A DNA stretch of 33,822 nt from Alphaproteobacteria bacterium (GTDB taxonomy: Bacteria > Pseudomonadota > Alphaproteobacteria > Acetobacterales > Acetobacteraceae): the NCBI GenBank assembly GCA_026400845.1, contig JAPLOH010000057.1, positions 1 to 33,822 on the forward strand, given 5' to 3'. The notes beneath the pieces are model-generated. The model did no database searches, was not told the origin of the DNA, and was given only the letters and a program-made list of their open reading frames with translations. Positions 15,757 through 23,269 of the stretch are shown here, one piece after another; position 1 is the stretch's first letter, and every line of letters starts with the position of its first letter. Both the position numbers and the translations under genes were made by a program.

Positions 15757-16698
15757 TCACGCGTTCTCTGCCGACCATCTGGCGTACCAGGTCTGGAACA
15801 GCTTGAGTTGGGTCTCGGCCAGGTGTTTCTGGCTCGGGCTCAGCGAGTCCGTGGCGTTGAAGTTCAGCTCGTATTCCGGGTTGCCGGTCAGCACCATCAG
15901 GTATTTGTAGAACAGCACGAGGTCCGCCCCCTCGTCGAAGCTCGACAGCACGCCGAACGCGCGGTCGAGTTCCTCCGCCCGACGGCGGGCGATGGGGTCA
16001 CCGGCGGCGGCCTGTTCGCACAGCGCGACGAGATGCAGCACCTCTTTCGGCAGCACGTTGCCCACGCCGGTGATGGCGCCCACCGCGCCGCAATTGACGA
16101 AGCCGTGCACCACCTGGGTATCGACGCCTACCATCAGCGTGAGGTCGGGCGATTGGCCGGTGATGTGCTCGGCGGCATAGGAGAGCGCCTTGGCGCCGCC
16201 GAATTCCTTGAAGCCGACGAGGTTGGGGTATTGGCGGCGCAGGTCAAAGAACAACTCGGCCTTGGTCTCGAAGCCGTAGTACGGCGAGTTGTAGATCACG
16301 GCCGGCAGCCCGCCGGCCGCCTCCAGGATGCCCGCGAAATGGGCGCGCTGGGCGGCCGACGAGGTCCCGCGGGAGAGCACGCGCGGGATCACCATGAGCC
16401 CTTGGGCGCCGACGGTTTTGGCATGGGCGGCGAAGGCGGCGGCGCGGGGGGGGTTCTGGGCCCCGGTGCCGACGATCACCGGCACGCCGGCGGCGGTGAG
16501 GCGGGCGACGCCTTCCATGCGCTGTTCGTCGGACAGCAGCGGCCAGTCGCCCATCGAGCCGCAATAAACCACGCCGGACATGCCGAGGCCGACGAGTTGC
16601 TGGCCCTTGCGTACCAGGGCGTTGAAATCGGGGCGCCGGTCGGGCGTGCAGGGGGTCATGAGGGCGGGGACGGTGCCCTGGAAGATCGAGGCGGTCAT
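15757..16698 (-). CDS. dihydrodipicolinate synthase/N-acetylneuraminate lyase family protein
   Basis: This is a 313-residue TIM-barrel aldolase/dehydratase. The Schiff-base lysine is K164 (LVGFKEFGG) and the catalytic tyrosine is Y136 (AVIYNSPYYG). The usual GTTGE substrate loop is replaced by CGSMGD (46-51), so true DapA activity is unlikely. The subfamily text GVDTQVVHGFVNCGAVGAI suggests a catabolic member such as a keto-deoxy sugar acid dehydratase or a pyrroline-4-hydroxy-2-carboxylate deaminase; sequence alone does not choose. The ATG at 16698 is preceded by AAGGAAG. It lies 43 bases after a serine hydrolase gene on the same strand and is probably co-transcribed with it. Confidence 0.88.
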   Translation of the reverse strand: MTASIFQGTVPALMTPCTPDRRPDFNALVRKGQQLVGLGMSGVVYCGSMGDWPLLSDEQRMEGVARLTAAGVPVIVGTGAQNPPRAAAFAAHAKTVGAQGLMVIPRVLSRGTSSAAQRAHFAGILEAAGGLPAVIYNSPYYGFETKAELFFDLRRQYPNLVGFKEFGGAKALSYAAEHITGQSPDLTLMVGVDTQVVHGFVNCGAVGAITGVGNVLPKEVLHLVALCEQAAAGDPIARRRAEELDRAFGVLSSFDEGADLVLFYKYLMVLTGNPEYELNFNATDSLSPSQKHLAETQLKLFQTWYARWSAENA

Positions 16699-16741
16699 GT
16701 CGGACTTCCTTGTTCGATCGTGGGTTCGCGGGGTGGCCTGA

Positions 16742-17872
16742 TTAGCCGACGATCGCGGCGTGGACCATGTTGCTGATGACCTCCATGCGCAAATCATGGT
16801 CCTCCTCGGCGAGGCGGCAATTGCTGAGGAAGCTCATCGAGACGCCGGAATCCGGGTCGCCCCAGCAATAGGAGGAGCCGGCGCCGCCGTGGCCGAAGGT
16901 GCCGGGATGGGCGAGGGCGCCCATGCCGCGCACCGTCTCGGTGGTGCCGCGCACGTAGGGGCCGAGGCCGCGATGCATCGGCATGCCGCTGGACAGATCG
17001 AGCCGTTCGCCGGTGAAATTCTGCGTCACATAGCGCAGCAGACGCGGCGAGACGATGCGGGTGCCACCGAGTTGGCCGCCCTGGACGAGCATCTGGTAGA
17101 ACGCCGCCATCGCCCGTGCGCTCGCATAGCCGCCGCCGCCGGGCACGCCGGCCATGCGGTGGGCGGCCGAGCATTCCGGCATCTTGTTGCGCACACCGCC
17201 GGCGCCGTCGGGCTCATGCATGTCGGCGGCGCGGGCGTGCTCGGCGTCCGGCAGGCCGACGAACAGCTCCGCCCCGAGGCCGAGCGGGGCGATCACCTTG
17301 TCGCGGATATAGGTGCGGAAATCCTGCCCGGTGACGGCCTCGATCATCGCGCCGGCCACCCAATGGGCGGCGGTGGCGTGATACTGGAGGCGCTGCCCGG
17401 CCGGCCATTCCGGCACGAAATCGCAAACCACGCGGCGGAGCAGGTCATGGTCGTTCCATACCTCGGGCGGCACCGCGGCGGTCGGGAAGCCGCCCTGGTG
17501 GGAGAGCAGCTGGATCAGCGTGATATCGCCCTTCCGGTGCTTCTCGAACCCCGGCAGGTGGTCGGCCACCCGATCGCCGAAGCGGATGGCGCCATCCTCC
17601 ACCAGGGTCCAGACGGCACAGGCGGTGACCACCTTGGTGTTGGAGTAGAGCAGGAACAGCGTCTCGTCGGAGGTGGCAGCGGGCGCGGGCGCCGTGCGAG
17701 CCTGGCCGAAGCTCTCGAACAGCGCGAGCTTGCCGTGCCGTGCCACCGCGATCTGGGCGCCGGGATGCAGGCCCTCGGCGACGTGGCGTTCGATGACCGC
17801 ACACATCTTGGCCAGGCGGACGGGGTCGAGGCCGACGGTTTCGGGGGCGGCCGGCGGCAGCGGAAAGCTCAT
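16742..17872 (-). CDS. serine hydrolase of the class C beta-lactamase/esterase fold
   Basis: This is a 376-residue hydrolase with the SxxK motif S77-N-T-K80 (LLYSNTKVV), Y164 in QYHATAAHW in the YxN position, and HGG at 328-330 in place of KTG. That combination is typical of EstB-like esterases and D-aminopeptidase-like proteins rather than true beta-lactamases. There is no signal peptide, so a cytoplasmic role on a small ester or lactone is plausible. The start at 17872 is fixed by AGGAGGA 7-8 bases upstream. It heads an operon with the DHDPS-family lyase and is divergent from a luciferase-like monooxygenase, suggesting one degradative pathway. Confidence 0.9.
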   Translation of the reverse strand: MSFPLPPAAPETVGLDPVRLAKMCAVIERHVAEGLHPGAQIAVARHGKLALFESFGQARTAPAPAATSDETLFLLYSNTKVVTACAVWTLVEDGAIRFGDRVADHLPGFEKHRKGDITLIQLLSHQGGFPTAAVPPEVWNDHDLLRRVVCDFVPEWPAGQRLQYHATAAHWVAGAMIEAVTGQDFRTYIRDKVIAPLGLGAELFVGLPDAEHARAADMHEPDGAGGVRNKMPECSAAHRMAGVPGGGGYASARAMAAFYQMLVQGGQLGGTRIVSPRLLRYVTQNFTGERLDLSSGMPMHRGLGPYVRGTTETVRGMGALAHPGTFGHGGAGSSYCWGDPDSGVSMSFLSNCRLAEEDHDLRMEVISNMVHAAIVG

Positions 17873-17993
17873 GGTGGATCCTCCTGTTTCGCCGAGCCTA
17901 GAGCATGATCGGACGAGTGCAAGACGAGGGGGCTTGGCCGGACGCGGGCAATTGGATAACGATCTCTCCAACCAAACGCGGAGGAACGCATCG
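17873..17993. promoter_or_regulatory. divergent promoter region, hydrolase operon and LLM monooxygenase
   Basis: For the minus-strand operon, TTGCAC (forward 17917-17922) and TAGGCT (forward 17895-17900) are 16 bases apart and correctly placed before the start at 17872. For the plus-strand gene, TTGGCC at 17934-17939 and GATAAC at 17955-17960 form a weaker pair. GGAGGA at about 17980 serves the ATG at 17994. No operator was identified. Confidence 0.35.
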
Positions 17994-19208
17994 ATGGAAT
18001 TCGGCATTTTCTACGAGCTGCAACTGCCCCGACCGTGGGAGCCCGACAGCGAGCACAAGCTCTACCAGAACGCACTCAGCCAGATCGAGCTCGCGGATCG
18101 GCTGGGCTACGACTATGCGTGGCAGGTCGAGCATCACTTCCTCGAGGAATACTCGCATTCGCCGACGCCTGAGATGTTCCTCGCCGCCGCGAGCCAGCGG
18201 ACCAGCCGGATCCGCCTCGCCCATGGCATCATGCAGCTCACCACCTCGCATCCCGCCCGCGTCGCCGAACGGATCGCCACGCTCGATTTGCTGAGCAATG
18301 GGCGTGCCGTGTTCGGCTCCGGCGAAAGCGCCTCGATCACCGAGCTCGAACCCTTCGGCCGCGTGATGGAGGACAAGCGGCAGGTGTGGGAGGACGGATT
18401 GCGCGCGGTGATCCCGATGTTCAAGGACGGCCCGTGCGAGTACGACGGCCCCTACTTCAAGATGCCGCTGCGCAACGTGCTACCCAAGCCGATCCAGCGG
18501 CCGCATCCCCCGCTCTGGGTCGCCTGTTCGCAGCTGGATACGATCGAGATGGCCGGCCGCCGCGGCCTCGGCGCGCTCGCCTTCCAGTTCCTCAGCGCGG
18601 ACGCCGCCCATGCCTGGGTGCACGCCTATTACAACGCCATCACCAAACGGCTCGACCGGCTGGCGGACTACCAGATCAACCCCAACATCGCGCTCGTCAG
18701 CTACTTCATGTGCGCCGAGACCGATGAGGAGGCGCAACGCCGTGCCGATGGCGCGATGTTCTTCCAGTTCGCGCTGCGCTTCTACGGCGCCCAGCCCGGC
18801 CGCAAGCGCCCGCCGGCGGGGACGGTGAACATGTGGGAAGAGTTCGAGAAGTGGAAGGCGGCCAACCCCGAGGGCCACGCGCGCGCGCTCCGTGGCGGGT
18901 TGATCGGCTCGCCCGAGACCATCCGGCGCAAGCTGCGCAGGTTCGAAACATCGAACATCGACCAGATCATCCTGCTCAACCAGGCCGGCAAGAATACACA
19001 TGAGCATATCTGCGAAAGCCTGGAGCTGTTCGGCCGCGAGGTAATGCCGGAATTCCACGACAAGCACGCCGGGCATCTGGAATGGAAGCGCAAGGTGATG
19101 GCACGCGAGATCGCGCTTGACGAGATCGACACCACGGCATTCACCGACCGCTACGGGCCGAACAGCGTGCAGATTGCCACTCCCAAGACAACGGAAGTCG
19201 CCGCGTAG
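17994..19208 (+). CDS. LLM-class (bacterial luciferase-like) flavin-dependent monooxygenase
   Basis: This 404-residue TIM-barrel flavoenzyme starts MEFGIFYELQLPRPW. Typical family features are ADRLGYDYAWQVEHHF, the RIRLAHGIMQLTTSHPARVA strand-loop, GRAVFGSGES, and KPIQRPHPPLWVA. Such enzymes use reduced FMN (or F420) and O2 to oxidise diverse substrates; the substrate is unknown. GGAGGA precedes the ATG at 17994, and the open frame upstream is non-coding. It is longer than many members (about 340), with a C-terminal extension after residue 330. It is divergent from the hydrolase/lyase operon and ends at a strong hairpin. Confidence 0.92.
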   Translation: MEFGIFYELQLPRPWEPDSEHKLYQNALSQIELADRLGYDYAWQVEHHFLEEYSHSPTPEMFLAAASQRTSRIRLAHGIMQLTTSHPARVAERIATLDLLSNGRAVFGSGESASITELEPFGRVMEDKRQVWEDGLRAVIPMFKDGPCEYDGPYFKMPLRNVLPKPIQRPHPPLWVACSQLDTIEMAGRRGLGALAFQFLSADAAHAWVHAYYNAITKRLDRLADYQINPNIALVSYFMCAETDEEAQRRADGAMFFQFALRFYGAQPGRKRPPAGTVNMWEEFEKWKAANPEGHARALRGGLIGSPETIRRKLRRFETSNIDQIILLNQAGKNTHEHICESLELFGREVMPEFHDKHAGHLEWKRKVMAREIALDEIDTTAFTDRYGPNSVQIATPKTTEVAA

Positions 19209-19241
19209 GTTGCGCGGCGACTTCGGGGAGCGGATCACGAA

Positions 19242-19264
19242 CCCCGGCCCTTGAGGGGCCGGGG
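19242..19264. terminator. bidirectional GC-rich stem-loop between convergent genes
   Basis: CCCCGGCCC at 19242-19250 pairs perfectly with GGGCCGGGG at 19256-19264 around a 5-base loop. It lies between the ends of the LLM monooxygenase (19208) and the convergent peptidase (19272). The position and 9-bp all-GC stem support a two-way terminator, although no T-run follows. Confidence 0.65.
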
Positions 19265-19271
19265 ACCGGGT

Positions 19272-21038
19272 TCAGGCGTGCAGCGGGGCGTACACGTCGG
19301 TGAGGTAGGCGAGGGTCGCCATCGAGCCGGCGCCACCCGCCGCTGCTTCGTCGGCATAGTCGGTCGCTGCCGGGTCGATCTCGAACCAGAAATTGCTCGT
19401 CATCGGGTTGAAGGCGACCGCGGCCAGCGCCAACTGCACCGGCGAATGCGCGCCGAGCGCTCCGCCGAACCCGCCGGTGGCGGCGCTGCCGATGGCGGCA
19501 GGGCCGACATCAGGCGCAATGCCGTTCGGCAGGGCGCCTGTATTACTGGCCAGGGCCAGGGCCGAGGCGACCCCCGGGGTGGTGGCGAGCGCGAGTTGCA
19601 CCGCCGTCGTCGCCTGGATCAGGCCCGCGCCGGTGGTGTTGGCCGGGCCGGTCACCGGGATGGCCGAGGCGGCGAGGATGGCGGAGACCTGCGCCGGCAG
19701 CAGACCCGGCTGGGCCTCCAGCATCAGCGCTGCCACCGCCGCCGCATCAGGGGCAGCGGCTGACGTGCCGTAGAAAGGGTTGAACACGTTGGTCTTGATG
19801 CCGTCGGGGGCGACGAAGTTGGGCTTGTTGGGCACGAGCGGCGTCGAAAGCTTGGCGCCGGTGCCGTCGAACAGGATCATGCCGGGGCCGCTGGAGGTGA
19901 AATACTCCACCTGCCCGTTGCCGCCATTAGCCGGCGCGCTATCCGCGGCGATGGCGCCAACCGAGTTGGCGCTGGGGTTGATCGCATGGCCATACGCCGC
20001 GCCCGACCCTTTGCCGGCGTTGGGGTCGTTGATGGTTGAGCCGCCGGACATCAGGAGGTATTTGAATATTCCGGGGGCAACACTGCCGCCGTTCTGGACG
20101 ATGGAGAGCTTGTAGCTGGTGTTCGTCGCCGAGCGGTTGGTAAAGCTCATGAGCTGTACGGGGTTCTTCCCGACATCGTTGACCTTCGCCGAGGCGACGA
20201 TTTTGTTGTTGTTGTCGTAGAGCACCATCGCGAGGCTGTTGGCCGAGGCGTGGCCGATGCCGATGTTCTGGAACGGCTGGTTCCATTGCAGGTCGAACGT
20301 CACCTGGTCGCCCTTGGGGATGGTGATCGACTGGAACGGGTTCGGCGCCGCCGGGGTGCCGAAATTCTCCACCTTGTAGGTGCCGGCGACCCCGGGCAGC
20401 GAATAGCTCATCGCGCTGAAGGTGTTCTGGTAATAGCCCTGGCCATCGTTGCCCGCGGCGGTGAAGTAGCTGACGCCGCTCGCCGTCGCCTGGTCGATCG
20501 CCTTGTCGATGGCGGAGCCGACCTGGAAGAAGGGCTCGTCGAAATAGGCGACGTCGTCGACGATGATGTTGCAGCCCGCGGAGGCGAGCGCGGTGATGCC
20601 GGCGGCGAAGTCGGTCTCGCTGTAGAACGCCGAGTAGAAGTAGATCGCAGCGCCCGGGGCGATCTGATGCACCAACTGGGCCATCGCGCGGCCTTCGTCG
20701 GCGCTGCCCTTCGGGCCTTCCTTGAGGATGGTCACCGACTGGGGCAACGCATCGGCGGCCTGGTCTGTCACCAGTTTGCCTTTGCGGTTGAAGCTGTCCG
20801 AGAGGATGCCGATTTTGATACCGGCCCCGGTGACGCCGTAGGTGGCGCGTGCGGCCGGCCCGAGCACGGCCGTGTCACCATTGGTGCCGACCAGCGTGCT
20901 CGCAAATGTGATCGGCCCGCCCGTCTGCGCGATGGCAACCGGCCCGATCCCAGCGGAGGCCCAATCGAACTGGGCAATCAGCGCCTCGTTGGACCCGGCA
21001 AGTGCAAAATTGTTGAGGAGCGACGAACCAAGCTTCAT
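19272..21038 (-). CDS. S53-like (sedolisin/subtilase-fold) serine peptidase
   Basis: This 588-residue peptidase has a subtilisin-like fold: IKIGILSDSFN (D81), DEGRAMAQLVHQIAPGA where subtilases have their HGT helix (E115 replaces His), IIVDDVAYF (D161/D162), AAGNDG (N197) and GTSAAAPD (S426). A Glu-Asp-Ser triad is the sedolisin (S53) pattern, so E115, D161 or D162, and S426 are the probable catalytic residues (inference). Residues 230-330 are an inserted beta-rich domain similar in position to pre-peptidase-type domains. No classical signal peptide is seen, although such enzymes are usually secreted. The C-terminal 100 residues are Ala/Gly-rich. TTGACC and TTTTAG (forward 21098-21103 and 21074-21079) are weak promoter elements upstream. 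Confidence 0.85.
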   Translation of the reverse strand: MKLGSSLLNNFALAGSNEALIAQFDWASAGIGPVAIAQTGGPITFASTLVGTNGDTAVLGPAARATYGVTGAGIKIGILSDSFNRKGKLVTDQAADALPQSVTILKEGPKGSADEGRAMAQLVHQIAPGAAIYFYSAFYSETDFAAGITALASAGCNIIVDDVAYFDEPFFQVGSAIDKAIDQATASGVSYFTAAGNDGQGYYQNTFSAMSYSLPGVAGTYKVENFGTPAAPNPFQSITIPKGDQVTFDLQWNQPFQNIGIGHASANSLAMVLYDNNNKIVASAKVNDVGKNPVQLMSFTNRSATNTSYKLSIVQNGGSVAPGIFKYLLMSGGSTINDPNAGKGSGAAYGHAINPSANSVGAIAADSAPANGGNGQVEYFTSSGPGMILFDGTGAKLSTPLVPNKPNFVAPDGIKTNVFNPFYGTSAAAPDAAAVAALMLEAQPGLLPAQVSAILAASAIPVTGPANTTGAGLIQATTAVQLALATTPGVASALALASNTGALPNGIAPDVGPAAIGSAATGGFGGALGAHSPVQLALAAVAFNPMTSNFWFEIDPAATDYADEAAAGGAGSMATLAYLTDVYAPLHA

Positions 21039-21183
21039 GACATTTCCCCGATTTCGGCTTATCGCCGCGACCGTCTAAAAGCAGAACCGACCCCGCCCGG
21101 TCAATGAATCAAAGATTAAATCACGAGACTGTTTACGGGACACTCCGGCGATCGCCGTGTCGAACGGCGTCGGCGCGGCCCCC

Positions 21184-21990
21184 TCAGGCTGGTCGGCGTT
21201 CCGCCGCCCCGAGTTCGATCAGCCGGCCCCAGCGCGCGCCGGAGTGCAGATGCGCGTAGAGCGGTCCGAGCCAGCCGCGGCGGCGCCAGTCGAGGAAGGT
21301 TTCGTCGCTCAGCCGGTCCAGCCGCTCCGGCTTCAGCACCTTGAACCCGCGAATGCGGGTGCCGCCACCGGCGGTGAAGTTCACTGTCGCCTCCTCCTCC
21401 TCCAGCAGCCCCTGCGCATCGAGCGCGCGGCCGAACGCGTTCGCCGCAGTGAGGTTGTCGCGAAACGCGAGGCAGAAATTCACCGACTCGCTCATCGCCG
21501 GGGTCGGCTGGCCGTCCTCGAACATCGGCAGCCCGTTGTCGGGCCCGATGCAGGCGGCACTTTCCTCCATGCCGACATAGACCGTCTTGGAGTTCGGATC
21601 CTCGACGAAGATGAACGGAAAGGCCCTGACATAGGCGGGGACATAGGTGTCCCGCCGCCAGGTGCCGTCAGCCTCGACGAATAAATTATGCCCCTCGCCC
21701 AGCCCGAGCAAGGCGAGCGGCGTCGGGATCGGGCCACTGGCGAAAACGATCGGGTAGTGCTGCGCCACGACGTCGAACTCGCCAATTCCGATCGGTACCG
21801 ACTGCGCGGCACGGGCAAAGTCGAACCCGGTGGAGCGGTCGATCTTGAGGTGCCCGTGGTTCGCCGGGTTGATGCCCACCACCTTGTGGAAGAACAACGG
21901 CAGTACCTGCGCCGCGGCGGCGGGCTGGACCGGCGTTGCCTGTATCGGTGTTGCCTGGGCCATGGCGGACGAAATGGAGGATTCGGACAT
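21184..21990 (-). CDS. SapC-family protein
   Basis: This 268-residue protein carries the SapC family pattern: LFFHKVVGINPANHGHLKI, SVPIGIGEFDVVAQHYPIVF, ALLGLGEGHNLFVEADGTW, YVPAYVRAFPFIFVED and CLAFRDNLTAANAF. SapC was named from an S-layer secretion locus in Campylobacter, but in proteobacteria its function is unproven. The start at 21990 is chosen because GAGGGA lies 9 bases upstream; ATGs at 21999 and 22029 are in frame but worse placed. It lies 69 bases after the fkbM gene and could be the distal gene of the maeB-cinA-fkbM run. Confidence 0.88.
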   Translation of the reverse strand: MSESSISSAMAQATPIQATPVQPAAAAQVLPLFFHKVVGINPANHGHLKIDRSTGFDFARAAQSVPIGIGEFDVVAQHYPIVFASGPIPTPLALLGLGEGHNLFVEADGTWRRDTYVPAYVRAFPFIFVEDPNSKTVYVGMEESAACIGPDNGLPMFEDGQPTPAMSESVNFCLAFRDNLTAANAFGRALDAQGLLEEEEATVNFTAGGGTRIRGFKVLKPERLDRLSDETFLDWRRRGWLGPLYAHLHSGARWGRLIELGAAERRPA

Positions 21991-22059
21991 GCGCGACATT
22001 CCCTCGAGCGGCACCGCGCCGCTGGACACGGCAGTCTGTGGCCGATCCGTCTTCCGAAA

Positions 22060-22782
22060 TCAACCCGCCGGCCGCAGCGCCAGCAGCGCCGGCACCAGAG
22101 CGGGCGGGGCAAAATGGAAGATGAACACATATGGGTCGGAGGCCGCGAAACTCGCTGGCGAGGGTGAGGCGACCTGCATCCGGGCGGCTTCGAAGGATGC
22201 CGCACCGTGCCAGCCGTCGAGCCAGAAGAATCCGGCCAGGCCGAGCCCCGCCAACAGCACCGGCACCGCGTGGGTACTACCGACACGGTGGCGTTCCTCG
22301 ATCTCGACCGTCATCACCGGCTGGCAGGCGCGGATGGTCTCGGCGCCGCCCCGGATCACCTCCTCTTCGGCGCCTTCGACGTCGAGCTTGATGGCGGTAA
22401 TATCGCGCCAGCCGAATCCGTCGAGCCGGCGGAGTGCCACGGTGAAGCGCTCCACCCGGTCCACCCTGGCGTCCCACGCCTGGATCGCCGCGTAGTCCTT
22501 CACCAGCGAGGACCATTGTTCCTGCGCGACGCCGCCGACCGAGGGCATCTCCAGCTCCGCCGTGCCGTCGCGCTCGGCAAGCGCGCAGGTGTGCAGCCGC
22601 ACGTTGGAACGGCCCTCTACCGCGGCGGCGAGGCGAGCATGGGCGATCGGCAGCGGCTCGAACGCCTCCACCACCGCGCCCGGCAGGCCGGCGAGCGGCA
22701 GGGTCAACAGCCCGTCATGCGCCCCGATATCGAGCAGCCGGCCTGGACGGTATAGCCCGCGATGGACGGCAAGTTCATCCAA
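22060..22782 (-). CDS. FkbM-family SAM-dependent methyltransferase
   Basis: This 240-residue class I methyltransferase has the SAM-binding motif RLLDIGAHDGLLTL (15-28), the acidic VVEAFEPLP at motif II, and the FkbM hallmark IKLDVEGAEEEVIRGG (131-146). The family O-methylates sugars or polyketide hydroxyls; the acceptor is unknown. The start is a TTG at 22782 lying inside the end of the cinA-like gene (8-base overlap), so translation is probably coupled. No ATG in this frame lies closer. The C-terminal part mentions no membrane segment. Confidence 0.87.
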   Translation of the reverse strand: MDELAVHRGLYRPGRLLDIGAHDGLLTLPLAGLPGAVVEAFEPLPIAHARLAAAVEGRSNVRLHTCALAERDGTAELEMPSVGGVAQEQWSSLVKDYAAIQAWDARVDRVERFTVALRRLDGFGWRDITAIKLDVEGAEEEVIRGGAETIRACQPVMTVEIEERHRVGSTHAVPVLLAGLGLAGFFWLDGWHGAASFEAARMQVASPSPASFAASDPYVFIFHFAPPALVPALLALRPAG

Positions 22783-23257
22783 TCAGGGCGCGCTCCAGCA
22801 ATTCGAGCGCCGCCTGGGCGAAGGCGCGCATGTTGCCTTCGCGGTCGCCATGACCGGTCTCCAGCACGAGATCAAGCGCGACCGGGCCTGACACCGCGAT
22901 GGCGGCATGGCCGGCGGCGTCACCGTAGCGGTTGCCGGTGGGGCCGGTGGCGCCCGATTCCGCGATCGCCCAGTCGGTGGCGAAGCGGGAGCGGCAGGCG
23001 TCCGCCATCAGTCGCGAGTAGTTGGCCGTCGATGGCCGCACCGCGCGCATGTCGTCATCCGAGAGGTTGAGCAGCACCCGGCGCGCGACGCGGGTGTAGA
23101 CCACCGCGCCACCCATGAAATAGGCCGAGGCGCCAGGCACCGCGAGCATGGCGGCCGACATCAGCCCGCCCGCCGAGCCTTCGGCGATGGAGAGCGTCTG
23201 CTTGCGCTCCTTGAGGATGGCGGCAATGCGGTGGGCGACGGGTTTGAGGCTGTCCAT
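22775..23257 (-). CDS. CinA C-terminal-domain protein (PncC-like fold)
   Basis: This is a 160-residue stand-alone CinA C-terminal domain; family members with full motifs hydrolyse nicotinamide mononucleotide (PncC). Recognisable parts are SIAEGSAGGLMSAAM, AYFMGGAVVYTRVARR, and AESGATGPTGNRYGDAAG. The usual AESCTGG is AEGSAGG here, so the conserved Ser after AE is Gly, and the conserved Lys of YSNEAK is Arg. Amidase activity is therefore doubtful. It starts 12 bases after the maeB stop and overlaps fkbM at its end, fixing it in an operon. Confidence 0.87.
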   Translation of the reverse strand: MDSLKPVAHRIAAILKERKQTLSIAEGSAGGLMSAAMLAVPGASAYFMGGAVVYTRVARRVLLNLSDDDMRAVRPSTANYSRLMADACRSRFATDWAIAESGATGPTGNRYGDAAGHAAIAVSGPVALDLVLETGHGDREGNMRAFAQAALELLERALIG

Positions 23258-23269
23258 CTTGGTTACTCC

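Noticed and set aside
21146-21157. 12-bp perfect palindrome CGGCGATCGCCG
   Set aside because: It is a single GC-rich palindrome containing GCGATCGC, with no placement that suggests a terminator or operator. Likely chance in this base composition.
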